The position numbers and the translations under genes are program-made. The notes below the pieces were generated by a model, which was not told where the DNA came from, did not search any database, and was given only the letters and a program-made list of their open reading frames with translations. A stretch of 64,000 nt of DNA from Serratia ficaria (lineage in GTDB: Bacteria; Pseudomonadota; Gammaproteobacteria; Enterobacterales; Enterobacteriaceae), in NCBI RefSeq assembly GCF_900187015.1, contig NZ_LT906479.1:682001-746000 (forward strand), written 5' to 3'. Each line of letters opens with the position of its first letter. The stretch's first letter is position 1. Positions 54,942-64,000 of the stretch are shown here, in pieces.

Positions 54942-56165
54942 ATGAAACGTACATTTATTATGGTCTTGGACTCATTCGGCATCGGCGCCAGCGAAGACGC
55001 CGAGCGTTTTGGCGATCGGGGTTCCGACACCCTGGGCCACATTGCCGAGGTTTGCGCGCGCGGCGAAGCCAACGTTGGCCGTCAGGGCCCGTTGACGCTG
55101 CCTAACCTGAGCCGCCTGGGCCTGGGCAAGGCGGCGGAGGAGTCTACCGGCAAATTCCCGCAGGGGCTGGACCGCGACGCGGATATTATCGGCGCTTACG
55201 CCTACGCCAGCGAGCTCTCTTCCGGCAAGGACACCCCGTCGGGCCACTGGGAAATCGCCGGCGTGCCGGTGCTGTTCGACTGGGGCTACTTCAAGGACGA
55301 GCACAACAGCTTCCCGCAGGCGCTGCTGGACAAGCTGGTCGAGCGCGCCAAGCTGCCGGGCTACCTGGGCAACTGCCACTCTTCCGGCACGGTGATCCTC
55401 GATCAGCTGGGCGAAGAGCACATGAAAACCGGCAAGCCGATTTTCTACACCTCCGCCGACTCGGTATTCCAGATCGCCTGCCATGAGGACACCTTTGGCC
55501 TGGAGCGTCTGTACGAACTCTGCGAAATCGCCCGTGAAGAGCTGACCGAAGGCGGCTACAACATCGGCCGCGTCATCGCGCGTCCGTTCGTCGGCGACAA
55601 GCCGGGCAACTTCCAGCGCACCGGCAACCGCCACGATCTGGCGGTAGAGCCGCCGGCGCCAACCGTGCTGAAAAAGCTGGTGGACGAGAAGGGCGGCGAA
55701 GTGGTGTCGATCGGTAAAATCGCCGACATCTACGCCAACGTCGGCATCACCAAGAAAGTGAAGGCCACCGGCATCGACGCGCTGTTCGACGCCACCCTGA
55801 CTGAAATGGCGCAGGCCGGCGACAACACCATCGTGTTCACCAACTTCGTCGACTTCGACTCCTCCTACGGCCACCGCCGCGACGTGGCGGGCTATGCCGC
55901 CGCGCTGGAGCTGTTCGACCGCCGCCTGCCGGAGCTGCTGAAGCTGGTGAAAGACGAAGACATCATCATCTTCACCGCCGACCACGGCTGCGACCCGACC
56001 TGGCCTGGCACCGATCACACCCGCGAACACATCCCGGTGCTGGTCTACGGCCCGAAAGTGAAACCGGGCTCGCTGGGCCACCGTGACACCTTCGCCGACA
56101 TCGGCCAGACCGTGGCCGGCTATTTCGGCGTGTCGCCGATGGACTACGGCAAGTCAATGCTGTAA
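54942..56165 (+). CDS. deoB: phosphopentomutase
   Basis: This 407-residue alkaline-phosphatase-superfamily enzyme has the metal site [11 protein letters not shown], the phosphoacceptor Thr in [12 protein letters not shown] and [21 protein letters not shown]. It interconverts (deoxy)ribose-1- and -5-phosphates. AGGAGAG precedes the ATG, 13 bp after the repeat. Confidence 0.97.
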   Translation: MKRTFIMVLDSFGIGASEDAERFGDRGSDTLGHIAEVCARGEANVGRQGPLTLPNLSRLGLGKAAEESTGKFPQGLDRDADIIGAYAYASELSSGKDTPSGHWEIAGVPVLFDWGYFKDEHNSFPQALLDKLVERAKLPGYLGNCHSSGTVILDQLGEEHMKTGKPIFYTSADSVFQIACHEDTFGLERLYELCEIAREELTEGGYNIGRVIARPFVGDKPGNFQRTGNRHDLAVEPPAPTVLKKLVDEKGGEVVSIGKIADIYANVGITKKVKATGIDALFDATLTEMAQAGDNTIVFTNFVDFDSSYGHRRDVAGYAAALELFDRRLPELLKLVKDEDIIIFTADHGCDPTWPGTDHTREHIPVLVYGPKVKPGSLGHRDTFADIGQTVAGYFGVSPMDYGKSML

Positions 56166-56175
56166 CACTTTGCTG

Positions 56176-56206
56176 GCGCCGGGCGGTTGCCCGGCGCATT
56201 TTTTTA
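56176..56206 (+). terminator. terminator between deoB and deoD
   Basis: GCGCCGGGC (56176-56184) and GCCCGGCGC (56189-56197) form a 9-bp perfect stem with loop GGTT, then ATTTTTTTATT. It is a full intrinsic terminator inside the deo gene set, so deoD may need read-through or its own promoter. Confidence 0.85.
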
Positions 56207-56236
56207 TTCATGACGACGATTTGAAGGAAGAGAATT

Positions 56237-56968
56237 ATGGCTACGCCGCACATTAATGCTGAAATGGGTGATTTCGCTGACGTAGTACTGATGCCGGGCG
56301 ATCCGCTGCGCGCAAAATATATCGCCGAAACCTTCCTGGAAGGCGCGGTGGAAGTGAACAACGTGCGCGGCATGCTGGGTTTCACCGGCACCTACAAGGG
56401 CCGCCGCATCTCGGTAATGGGCCACGGCATGGGCATCCCGTCCTGCTCCATCTATGCGCGTGAGCTGATCGCCGAGTTCGGCGTGAAGAAGATCATCCGC
56501 GTGGGGTCCTGCGGCGCGGTGCGCGACGATATCAAACTGCGCGACGTGGTGATCGGCATGGGCGCCTGCACCGATTCCAAGGTGAACCGCCTGCGTTTCA
56601 AAGACCACGACTATGCGGCGATCGCCGACTTCGATATGGTGCGCAATGCGGTGGACGCCGCGGCGGCGCAGGGCATCCCGGCGCGCGTGGGCAACATCTT
56701 CTCCGCCGATCTGTTCTACACGCCGGATCCGGACATGTTCCAGGTGATGAAGAAGTACGGCATCCTGGGGGTGGAAATGGAAGCGGCCGGCATCTACGGC
56801 GTGGCGGCTGAGCTGTACGAAGAGTTCGGCTGTAAGGCGCTGACCATCTGCACCGTCTCCGACCACATTCTGCGCCACGAAGCGACCACCGCCGCGGAGC
56901 GCCAGACCACCTTCAACGAGATGATCGTTATCGCGCTGGAGTCGGTACTGCTGGGCGACAAAGCCTGA
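56237..56968 (+). CDS. deoD: purine-nucleoside phosphorylase
   Basis: This 243-residue hexameric-type phosphorylase has [33 protein letters not shown] and the catalytic Asp in [11 protein letters not shown]. It splits purine nucleosides with phosphate. In E. coli yjjJ and lplA follow; here smp is next. Confidence 0.97.
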   Translation: MATPHINAEMGDFADVVLMPGDPLRAKYIAETFLEGAVEVNNVRGMLGFTGTYKGRRISVMGHGMGIPSCSIYARELIAEFGVKKIIRVGSCGAVRDDIKLRDVVIGMGACTDSKVNRLRFKDHDYAAIADFDMVRNAVDAAAAQGIPARVGNIFSADLFYTPDPDMFQVMKKYGILGVEMEAAGIYGVAAELYEEFGCKALTICTVSDHILRHEATTAAERQTTFNEMIVIALESVLLGDKA

Positions 56969-56976
56969 TAATCAAA

Positions 56977-56998
56977 CGGGCGCAGCTCGCTGCGCCCG
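56977..56998. terminator. hairpin after deoD (convergent with smp)
   Basis: GGGCGCAG (56978-56985) and CTGCGCCC (56990-56997) pair around CTCG, with AAAC before and GCGTTTGG after. It can serve both strands. Confidence 0.65.
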
Positions 56999-57019
56999 CG
57001 TTTGGAACGCTCCCCATCC

Positions 57020-57700
57020 TCAGGTTTTTTTCACCTCTTCCTTCGGCGGTTCATCATCGTCGTCTTCCACCGTGTTGCCTTCTTCCAGCGGCGTATTGGC
57101 GGTCAGCAGGTAGGGCGACTGCTGCCAGCGGCTGCGGCGATGCTGCAGCAGGGTGCGCGCCAGAATAATGCCGATCGCCAGCGCCAGCAGGATCATCAGG
57201 CGCAGCAGGTTGGTGGTGTTGTCCACCTGCTTGGACTCGGTCGCCAGCACGTGGGTGTCCAGGGTGATGCGGATAAAGCCGATCGGGCCGTCTTTGCCCT
57301 GGATCGACTCAACCAGCTGATGATTGAAATAGCTGCCGGCGCGTTTGCCGTCGAGCGACAGGCGATCGCGTATACTTATCTGTTCACCGGCGTGGGAAAC
57401 CAGGGTGCCGTCCAGCTGATAGACGCTGGCGTCCAAAATGCGGCTGTGATCGGTGAGCCGTTTCAGGATGGCGTCGACGCGCTGGTTGTCGACGTCGCTG
57501 TCGTCGTCCAGCAGCGGCGCCAGGCTGTAGGCGACCTGTTGGGTCAGCGTTTGCGCCAGCTCCTCCACCTGCTCGGATCGCGCCATTTGATGACTCAGGC
57601 TAAAATAGGAGGCGCCCTGCATCAGCAGCACCAGCAAAGCCAGGCAAATCAGGATAATAGCGGTGCGGTGCAGGCGAAATTTCAGTTTAGCGCGAGCCAT
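57020..57700 (-). CDS. smp: membrane protein Smp (YtjB)
   Basis: This 226-residue protein matches E. coli Smp: an N-terminal membrane helix (about 12-31), a periplasmic domain of roughly 125 residues, a second helix (LLRLMILLALAIGIIL) and an acidic cytoplasmic tail EDDDDEPPKEE. It resembles a sensor-type periplasmic domain without output domain. It is divergent from serB. Confidence 0.92.
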   Translation of the reverse strand: MARAKLKFRLHRTAIILICLALLVLLMQGASYFSLSHQMARSEQVEELAQTLTQQVAYSLAPLLDDDSDVDNQRVDAILKRLTDHSRILDASVYQLDGTLVSHAGEQISIRDRLSLDGKRAGSYFNHQLVESIQGKDGPIGFIRITLDTHVLATESKQVDNTTNLLRLMILLALAIGIILARTLLQHRRSRWQQSPYLLTANTPLEEGNTVEDDDDEPPKEEVKKT

Positions 57701-57818
57701 GCAGGTTCCTTGGGCATCTTGGACACTTTATGTTGCCAGAACCAATGGCGATAGGATAGCTTGATGCGTCGTTTTATCGTGCAGCAGCAGGGTGCGCCCC
57801 ATTATTCAGGAGTTAATG

Positions 57819-58796
57819 ATGTCGAACAGTCTGACCTATTGCGATCTCCCGGCGGAGATCTCTCAATGGCCGGGTCTTCCCCTTTCGTTGAGCGGCGATG
57901 AAGTGATGCCGCTGGACTACCGGGCGGGCCATACCGGGTGGCTATTGTATGGCAAGGTACTGGACAAGACGCGCATCACTCAGTTCCAGCGCAAGCTGGG
58001 CGCGGCGATGGTGATCGTCACCGCCTGGGCCGTGGAGGATTATCAGGTGGTGCGTTTGGCGGGCACGCTGACGCCGCGCGCCAAGCAGCTGGCGGCGGAA
58101 AATGGGCTGGACGTGGCGCCGCTGGGCAAGATCCCGCACCTGCGCACGCCGGGCCTGCTGGTGATGGACATGGACTCGACCGCCATCGAGATCGAATGCA
58201 TCGATGAGATAGCCAAGCTGGCGGGCGTCGGCGAACAGGTGGCGGAAGTCACCGAGCGCGCGATGCGCGGCGAGCTGGACTTTACCGCCAGCCTGCGCCA
58301 GCGCGTGGGCACGCTGAAAGGCGCCGACGCCAATATCCTCAGGCAGGTGCGCGACGCGCTGCCGCTGATGCCCGGGCTGACCAGCCTGGTGAGCAAGCTG
58401 CAGGCGATGGGCTGGCATGTGGCGATCGCCTCCGGCGGCTTCACCTACTACGCCGAATACCTGCGCGACCGGCTGAAGCTGGTGGCGGTGGCGGCCAACG
58501 AGCTGGAGATCCGCGACGGCAAGCTGACCGGCGAAGTGCTGGGCCCGGTGGTGGATGCGCAGTTCAAGGCCGATACGCTGGTGCGGCTGGCGGAAAAGCT
58601 GGGCATTGCGCCGCAGCAGACCGTGGCCATCGGCGACGGCGCCAACGATTTGAAAATGATGCAGGTGGCGGGGCTGGGCATCGCCTACCACGCCAAGCCG
58701 AAAGTGTATGAAAAGGCGCAGGTGTCGATTCGTCACGCCGACCTGATGGGCGTGCTGTGCGTATTGACCGGCAGCCTGAAACACGAAGTGCGATAA
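57819..58796 (+). CDS. serB: phosphoserine phosphatase
   Basis: This 325-residue HAD phosphatase makes L-serine from phosphoserine. It has an N-terminal ACT-like domain (GDEVMPLDYRAGHTGWLLYG) and the catalytic DMDSTAIEIE with ASGGFTYY and GDGANDL. ATG 57819 has AGGAG at 6 bp; the adjacent ATG 57816 is also possible. Confidence 0.96.
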   Translation: MSNSLTYCDLPAEISQWPGLPLSLSGDEVMPLDYRAGHTGWLLYGKVLDKTRITQFQRKLGAAMVIVTAWAVEDYQVVRLAGTLTPRAKQLAAENGLDVAPLGKIPHLRTPGLLVMDMDSTAIEIECIDEIAKLAGVGEQVAEVTERAMRGELDFTASLRQRVGTLKGADANILRQVRDALPLMPGLTSLVSKLQAMGWHVAIASGGFTYYAEYLRDRLKLVAVAANELEIRDGKLTGEVLGPVVDAQFKADTLVRLAEKLGIAPQQTVAIGDGANDLKMMQVAGLGIAYHAKPKVYEKAQVSIRHADLMGVLCVLTGSLKHEVR

Positions 58797-58839
58797 CCCC
58801 GTCATTAGTTAGGGTATAAACCAAAGATTGAGGTAACAC

Positions 58840-60225
58840 GTGGCAAAAGCGGCAAAACGGGCGTTTGTATGTAATGAGTGCGGCGCAGACTATCCGCGCT
58901 GGCAGGGCCAGTGCAGCGCTTGCCACGCCTGGAACAGCATTACGGAAGTGCGCCTGGCCGCTTCCCCCGCCGCCGCGCGCAACGAGCGCCTCAGCGGCTA
59001 TGCCGGCGACGCCGGCATCAGCAAGGTGCAGAAACTGTCGGATATCAGCCTGGAAGCGCTGCCGCGCTTCACCACCGGCTTTCTCGAGTTCGACCGGGTG
59101 CTGGGCGGCGGCGTGGTGCCCGGCAGCGCCATTCTGATCGGCGGCAACCCCGGCGCCGGTAAAAGTACCCTGCTGCTGCAGGTGCTGTGCAAGCTCTCGG
59201 AACAGATGAAAACCCTGTACGTCACCGGCGAGGAGTCGCTGCAGCAGGTGGCGATGCGCGCCCACCGCCTGGGGCTGCCGACCGGCGGCCTGAACATGCT
59301 GTCGGAAACCAGCATCGAGCAGATCTGCCTGATCGCCGAGCAGGAGCAGCCGAAGCTGATGGTGATCGACTCGATCCAGGTGATGCACATGGCCGATATC
59401 CAGTCTTCGCCGGGCAGCGTGGCGCAGGTGCGCGAAACCGCCGCCTACCTGACGCGCTTCGCCAAAACGCGCGGCGTGGCGATCGTGATGGTCGGCCACG
59501 TCACCAAAGACGGCTCGCTGGCCGGGCCGAAGGTGCTGGAGCACTGCATCGACTGTTCGGTGCTGCTGGACGGCGACGCCGACTCCCGTTTCCGCACCCT
59601 GCGCAGCCACAAGAACCGCTTTGGCGCGGTCAATGAGCTGGGGGTATTCGCCATGACCGAACAGGGCCTGCGCGAGGTCAGCAACCCCTCGGCGATTTTC
59701 CTCAGCCGCGGCGACGAGGTGACCTCCGGCAGTTCGGTGATGGTGGTGTGGGAAGGCACCCGGCCGCTGCTGGTGGAGATCCAGGCGTTGGTGGATCACT
59801 CGATGATGTCCAACCCGCGCCGGGTGGCGGTCGGTCTGGAGCAGAACCGACTGGCGATCCTGCTGGCGGTGCTGCATCGCCACGGCGGCCTGCAGATGTC
59901 CGATCAGGACGTGTTCGTCAACGTGGTCGGCGGGGTGAAGGTCAGCGAGACCAGCGCCGATCTGGCGCTGCTGATGTCGCTGGTGTCCAGCCTGCGCGAT
60001 CGGCCGTTGCCGAACGATCTGGTGGTGTTCGGCGAAGTGGGCCTGGCGGGGGAAATCCGCCCGGTGCCGAGCGGCCAGGAGCGCATTTCCGAAGCGGCCA
60101 AGCACGGCTTCAAGCGCGCCATCGTGCCGCACGGCAATATGCCGAAGAAGCCGCCGGCCAATATGCAGGTGTTCGGGGTGAAGAAGCTGGCGGATGCGCT
60201 GGACGTACTGGAAGAGTTCTATTAA
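58840..60225 (+). CDS. radA: DNA repair protein RadA
   Basis: This 461-residue branch-migration ATPase has a C4 zinc finger (Cys11, 14, 25, 28), Walker A GGNPGAGKST, the RadA-specific KNRFG and a C-terminal Lon-protease-like domain. It starts at GTG 58840, as in E. coli. It processes recombination intermediates with RecA. Confidence 0.97.
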   Translation: MAKAAKRAFVCNECGADYPRWQGQCSACHAWNSITEVRLAASPAAARNERLSGYAGDAGISKVQKLSDISLEALPRFTTGFLEFDRVLGGGVVPGSAILIGGNPGAGKSTLLLQVLCKLSEQMKTLYVTGEESLQQVAMRAHRLGLPTGGLNMLSETSIEQICLIAEQEQPKLMVIDSIQVMHMADIQSSPGSVAQVRETAAYLTRFAKTRGVAIVMVGHVTKDGSLAGPKVLEHCIDCSVLLDGDADSRFRTLRSHKNRFGAVNELGVFAMTEQGLREVSNPSAIFLSRGDEVTSGSSVMVVWEGTRPLLVEIQALVDHSMMSNPRRVAVGLEQNRLAILLAVLHRHGGLQMSDQDVFVNVVGGVKVSETSADLALLMSLVSSLRDRPLPNDLVVFGEVGLAGEIRPVPSGQERISEAAKHGFKRAIVPHGNMPKKPPANMQVFGVKKLADALDVLEEFY

Positions 60226-60255
60226 CCGCCATTTGATGCGCGGAATATGCTATTG

Positions 60256-60273
60256 TGTTTAGCATATTAAACG
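60256..60273 (+). promoter_or_regulatory. NAD box (NadR site) before nadR
   Basis: TGTTTAGCATATTAAACG matches TGTTTA-N6-TAAACA in 11 of 12 defined bases. An overlapping inverted repeat AATATGCT/AGCATATT spans 60244-60268. It ends at the nadR ribosome-binding site. Confidence 0.65.
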
Positions 60274-60282
60274 GAGGTGGCA

Positions 60283-61542
60283 ATGCGGCAATTTGATTAC
60301 CTGAAGGCGTCGATTAAGCAGAAGGGCTGTACTCTGCAGCAGGTGGCGGATGCCAGCGGCATGACCAAGGGCTATCTCAGCCAGCTGTTGAACGACAAAA
60401 TCAAAAGCCCGAGCGCCCAGAAGCTGGAAGCGCTGCACCGTTTTCTCGGGCTGGAATTCCCGCGTCGCGAGAAAAAAGTCGGGGTAGTGTTTGGTAAATT
60501 TTACCCGCTGCACACCGGCCACATTTACCTGATCCAGCGCGCCTGCAGCCAGGTGGACGAACTGCACGTGATGCTGTGCCACGACGAGCCGCGCGATCGC
60601 GCGCTGTTTGAAAACAGCTCCATGTCGCAGCAGCCGACGGTCAGCGATCGTCTGCGCTGGCTGCTGCAAACCTTCAAGTACCAGAAAAACATCCATATCC
60701 ATTCGTTCGACGAACAGGGGATCGAACCCTATCCGCACGGTTGGAACGTATGGAGCGACGGCATGAAGGCCTTTATGGAGCAGAAGGGCATAGTGCCGAG
60801 CTTTATCTACTCCAGCGAAGCGCAGGACGCCCCGCGTTATCGCGAACATCTGGGTATCGAAACCATACTCATCGATCCCGAGCGCTCGTTCATGAACATC
60901 AGCGGCGGCCAGATCCGCCAGGATCCGTTCCGCTACTGGGATTACATCCCCACCGAGGTCAAGCCGTTCTTTGTGCGCACCGTAGCGATCCTCGGCGGTG
61001 AATCGAGCGGCAAATCGACCCTGGTCAACAAGCTGGCGAACATATTCAACACCACCAGCGCCTGGGAATACGGCCGCGACTATGTGTTTTCGCACCTTGG
61101 CGGCGATGAGATGGCGTTGCAGTATTCCGACTACGACAAGATAGCGCTCGGTCAGGCGCAGTACGTCGACTTTGCGGTGAAGTACGCCAACAAGGTGGCG
61201 TTTATCGATACCGATTTCGTCACCACTCAGGCGTTCTGTAAAAAGTATGAGGGGCGTGAGCATCCGTTCGTGCAGGCGCTGATCGACGAATACCGTTTCG
61301 ATCTGGTGATCCTGCTGGAAAACAACACCCCCTGGGTGGCGGACGGCCTGCGCAGCCTCGGCGCGCCGACCGATCGCAAAGCGTTCCAGCACCTGCTGGA
61401 AGAGATGCTGCGCGCCAACAACATCGAGTATGCGCACGTCGAGTCCAGCGATTACGAAGAGCGTTTCCTGCGCTGCGTTGAGCTGGTGAAGCAGCTGCTG
61501 GCGGCGGACGCCAGCCGGCTGGTCGGCGCGCTGCCGCTCTGA
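60283..61542 (+). CDS. nadR: multifunctional NAD regulator NadR
   Basis: This 419-residue protein has three parts: a helix-turn-helix (about 17-45, CTLQQVADASGMTKGYLSQLL), an NMN adenylyltransferase domain (VGVVFGKFYPLHTGHIYL) and a ribosylnicotinamide kinase domain with Walker A GGESSGKST. It represses NAD synthesis genes and salvages nicotinamide riboside. ATG 60283 has GGAGG 5 bp upstream; GTG 60277 lies within that site. Confidence 0.97.
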   Translation: MRQFDYLKASIKQKGCTLQQVADASGMTKGYLSQLLNDKIKSPSAQKLEALHRFLGLEFPRREKKVGVVFGKFYPLHTGHIYLIQRACSQVDELHVMLCHDEPRDRALFENSSMSQQPTVSDRLRWLLQTFKYQKNIHIHSFDEQGIEPYPHGWNVWSDGMKAFMEQKGIVPSFIYSSEAQDAPRYREHLGIETILIDPERSFMNISGGQIRQDPFRYWDYIPTEVKPFFVRTVAILGGESSGKSTLVNKLANIFNTTSAWEYGRDYVFSHLGGDEMALQYSDYDKIALGQAQYVDFAVKYANKVAFIDTDFVTTQAFCKKYEGREHPFVQALIDEYRFDLVILLENNTPWVADGLRSLGAPTDRKAFQHLLEEMLRANNIEYAHVESSDYEERFLRCVELVKQLLAADASRLVGALPL

Positions 61543-61562
61543 GCAGCCGGGGCTTCATCCCG

Positions 61563-62564
61563 TCAGTAAGCAATCACCAGTTTGCCCTGCATATGCCCGT
61601 CGAGCAGCTTCTGGTGCGCGGCGGTCAGCGTATCGACCGTCAGCCCGTGCAGGGTTTCGCTCAGCGTGGTGCTCAGCTTCCCTTCGTCCAGCAACGCTGC
61701 CACCTGCTGCAGGATCTTGCCCTGCTGCGCGATGTCCGGCGTGGTGAACATGCTGCGGGTAAACATCAATTCCCAGTGCAGCGCGGCGCTTTTCAGCTTC
61801 AGCGCGCTTTGATCCAGCGGCTGCGCGTTTTCGACGATGGTGCAGATGTGGCCCAGAGGGGCGATCAGCTCGGAAATGGCTTTCCAGTGGCCGTCGGTGT
61901 CGTTCAGGCACAGAATGTAATCCACCTGCTCAATGCCCTGCTGCGCCAGATTGCCTTTCAGATCGCGATAGTCCACCACCCGATCGGCGCCGCGTTCGCG
62001 GCACCAGGCGGCGGATCCCGGACGTGAGGCGGTGGCGATCACGTTCACCTTGCTGCGCAGCGCGGCGAACGGGATGGCCAGCGAACCGACGCCGCCGGCG
62101 CCGCCGATGATCAGCAGGGTCTGATCTTCCGTCGCATCCTGGATATGCAGGTGCTCGAACAGCGCTTCCCAGGCGGTGAGGGCGGTCAGCGGCATCGCGG
62201 CGGCCTCGGCCCAGTTCAGGCTGCGCGGCTTGAGTGCGGCGATGCGCGAGTCGATCAGCTGGTGGCTGCTGTTGCTGCCCGGGCGGGTGATGTCGCCGGC
62301 GTACCAGACCTCATCGCCCGGTTCGAAGCCGCTGACGCTGCTGCCCACCTCGACCACCACGCCGCTGGCGTCCCAACCGAGGATGCGCGGCTGCTGCAGG
62401 CCGCTCTTTTGCAGGCCGGCGTGCACCTTGGTATCCACCGGGTTGACCGATACCGCTTTCACCTCCACCAGCAGATCGAACTGGCCGGGAACCGGGCGCT
62501 CCGGCGTGATTTCAATGAATCCGGCGGGGTTTTTCGGGTCTACGGCTATGGCTTTAATCGACAT
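61563..62564 (-). CDS. zinc-binding alcohol dehydrogenase family (MDR) oxidoreductase
   Basis: This 333-residue medium-chain reductase/dehydrogenase has the GroES-like N-terminus with ILGWDASGVVVEVGSSV and the NADPH Rossmann motif LLIIGGAGGVGSLAIPFAA. It lacks the usual structural zinc cysteines, so it is closer to quinone oxidoreductases. ATG 62564 follows AAAGGAGC. It is divergent from a LysR gene, its probable regulator. Confidence 0.9.
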   Translation of the reverse strand: MSIKAIAVDPKNPAGFIEITPERPVPGQFDLLVEVKAVSVNPVDTKVHAGLQKSGLQQPRILGWDASGVVVEVGSSVSGFEPGDEVWYAGDITRPGSNSSHQLIDSRIAALKPRSLNWAEAAAMPLTALTAWEALFEHLHIQDATEDQTLLIIGGAGGVGSLAIPFAALRSKVNVIATASRPGSAAWCRERGADRVVDYRDLKGNLAQQGIEQVDYILCLNDTDGHWKAISELIAPLGHICTIVENAQPLDQSALKLKSAALHWELMFTRSMFTTPDIAQQGKILQQVAALLDEGKLSTTLSETLHGLTVDTLTAAHQKLLDGHMQGKLVIAY

Positions 62565-62661
62565 GACTATGCTCCTTTCGAATGTATAACTCAGTGTAGC
62601 CCCTCGGGAGTAGGGTGATAAGATGGACAATAACTAACGAAGCGTTCGTTTGAGGTGAACA

Positions 62662-63573
62662 ATGAGGTTTAAGCAGCTGCAGGATATGGCGCTGTTCGCG
62701 CTGGTGGCCGAGTGCGGCAGCTTCACCGCCGCCGCCCGGCGCGCCGGGTTGCCGAAGTCCAGCGTCAGCCAGCGCGTCAGCCAGCTGGAGCAGGCGCTGG
62801 GCCTGAGATTGCTCAACCGCACCACCCGCCAGCTGAATCTGACCTTCGCCGGCGAGCGCTATCTGGAGCACTGTCAGGAGATGATGTCCGCCGCCGAGCG
62901 GGCCGATCTGGCCCTGCAGCGGCTGCGCGACAACCCGAGCGGCCGGCTGCGCATTTCGACCCCCGCCGGGCTGGGGGCAACGCTGCTGGCGCGGCTGGCG
63001 GCGGATTTTCAGCGCCAGTATCCGGACGTCTCGCTGGAGGTGTCGGTGTCCGACGCCATGGTGGATCTGGTGCAGGAGGGGTTCGACGCCGCGTTGCGCA
63101 CCGGCAAGCCGCAGGATTCTTCGTTGATCGGCCGTCGGTTGGGCCATGCGCCGCGCTACCTGCTGGCGGCGCCGGCCTACCTGGCGCAGCACCCGCCGAT
63201 CCTGCATCCGCAGCAGCTGCAACAGCATCGCTGCATCGCCCACCGCGCCTGGACGGCCTGGAGCCTGCGCCGCGGTGATGAATTCTACCGCTGGCAGCTG
63301 CCGATGGGGCACACCACCGACAACCTGCTGTATGCGCGCGAGTGCGCCATTTCCGGCGCCGGCATTACGCTGCTGCCGGCGTTTCTCAGCCGCGAGGTGG
63401 TGGCGCAAAAGCAGCTGGCGGAGGTGTTGCCGGAGTGGCGGGCGGAGGGCAATGAGCTGTACCTGGTGTACCCGAGCCGCAAGCTGAACTCGCCGGCGCT
63501 GGCCTGTTTTATCGACGTGGTGCTGCAGCATCCGGTGTTCGACGACTATGCCCGGGAGCTGGCGCGGGAATAA
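62662..63573 (+). CDS. LysR family transcriptional regulator
   Basis: This 303-residue regulator has the LysR helix-turn-helix (FTAAARRAGLPKSSVSQRVS, QALGLRLLNRTTRQLNLT) and a CrgA-type effector domain. It is divergent from the MDR oxidoreductase gene across about 97 bp. The pair separates nadR from ettA, which are closer neighbours in E. coli. Confidence 0.92.
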   Translation: MRFKQLQDMALFALVAECGSFTAAARRAGLPKSSVSQRVSQLEQALGLRLLNRTTRQLNLTFAGERYLEHCQEMMSAAERADLALQRLRDNPSGRLRISTPAGLGATLLARLAADFQRQYPDVSLEVSVSDAMVDLVQEGFDAALRTGKPQDSSLIGRRLGHAPRYLLAAPAYLAQHPPILHPQQLQQHRCIAHRAWTAWSLRRGDEFYRWQLPMGHTTDNLLYARECAISGAGITLLPAFLSREVVAQKQLAEVLPEWRAEGNELYLVYPSRKLNSPALACFIDVVLQHPVFDDYARELARE

Positions 63574-63598
63574 AAAAAGGCGCCGCATGCGGCGCCTT
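63571..63598 (-). terminator. ettA terminator
   Basis: AAGGCGCCGCA followed by TGCGGCGCCTT is a 22-bp perfect palindrome. On the minus strand it is followed by seven T in all, so it ends ettA; the A run on the other side lets it also stop the LysR transcript less well. Confidence 0.8.
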
Positions 63599-63603
63599 CC
63601 GGC

Positions 63604-64000
<397 letters not shown>

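Overview
This window is enterobacterial chromosome with about 60% G+C and almost certainly comes from the genus Serratia, most likely the S. marcescens complex. The right part keeps an E. coli-like backbone: yjjZ-type gene, three leu tRNAs, rsmC, holD, rimI, prfC, osmY, ytjA, yjjU, yjjV, deoCABD, smp, serB, radA, nadR, ettA. The left 40 kb is a dense block of catabolic operons and their regulators. No prophage, insertion sequence, CRISPR array or defence system is visible.

Layout. (1) 1-2.1 kb: end of a TonB-dependent receptor, an ExbB/TolQ-type motor subunit and an exported phospholipase D-like protein. (2) 2.1-8.7 kb: P1 (DmpA/BapA) peptidase and APC permease, then an omega-amino-acid aminotransferase with CoA-acylating (methyl)malonate-semialdehyde dehydrogenase and a divergent LysR regulator, a set that suggests beta-alanine or beta-peptide use. 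(3) 8.8-19.3 kb: iron-type alcohol dehydrogenase, LuxR-type regulator, PuuB-like FAD oxidase and cupin; an alpha/beta hydrolase; a second LuxR-type regulator facing an APC permease-DUF3156-SDR-MoaF-SDR operon, probably amine catabolism. (4) 19.3-30.7 kb: a complete 4-hydroxyphenylacetate cluster, hpaR then hpaG1G2EDFHIXABC, with split hpaG and a VOC-fold hpaD in place of the E. coli enzyme. (5) ampH, then 32.0-39.1 kb: a non-phosphorylating L-fucose pathway (GntR regulator, KDF dehydrogenase, FAH hydrolase, fuconate dehydratase, fuconolactonase, fucose dehydrogenase, mutarotase, FucP-type symporter). (6) 39.2-64 kb: a diguanylate cyclase, then the conserved backbone interrupted by LysR+aldo/keto reductase and alcohol dehydrogenase+LysR pairs.

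The most interesting signals are regulatory. HpaR-type palindromes lie at both ends of the hpaR-hpaG gap, and close relatives lie before the first LuxR gene and before the MoaF operon, so amine use and 4-HPA breakdown may be one regulon. Each LuxR-type regulator also has a GTCC/GGAC palindrome in front of its presumed target. Upstream of osmY is a near-perfect sigma-54 promoter with two upstream sites resembling the GlrR consensus TGTC-N10-GACA. nupC and deoC share a deoP2-like arrangement of two CRP-like boxes exactly 52 bp apart. nadR has a near-perfect NAD box just before its ribosome-binding site, and the DUF1435 gene has a Fur box.
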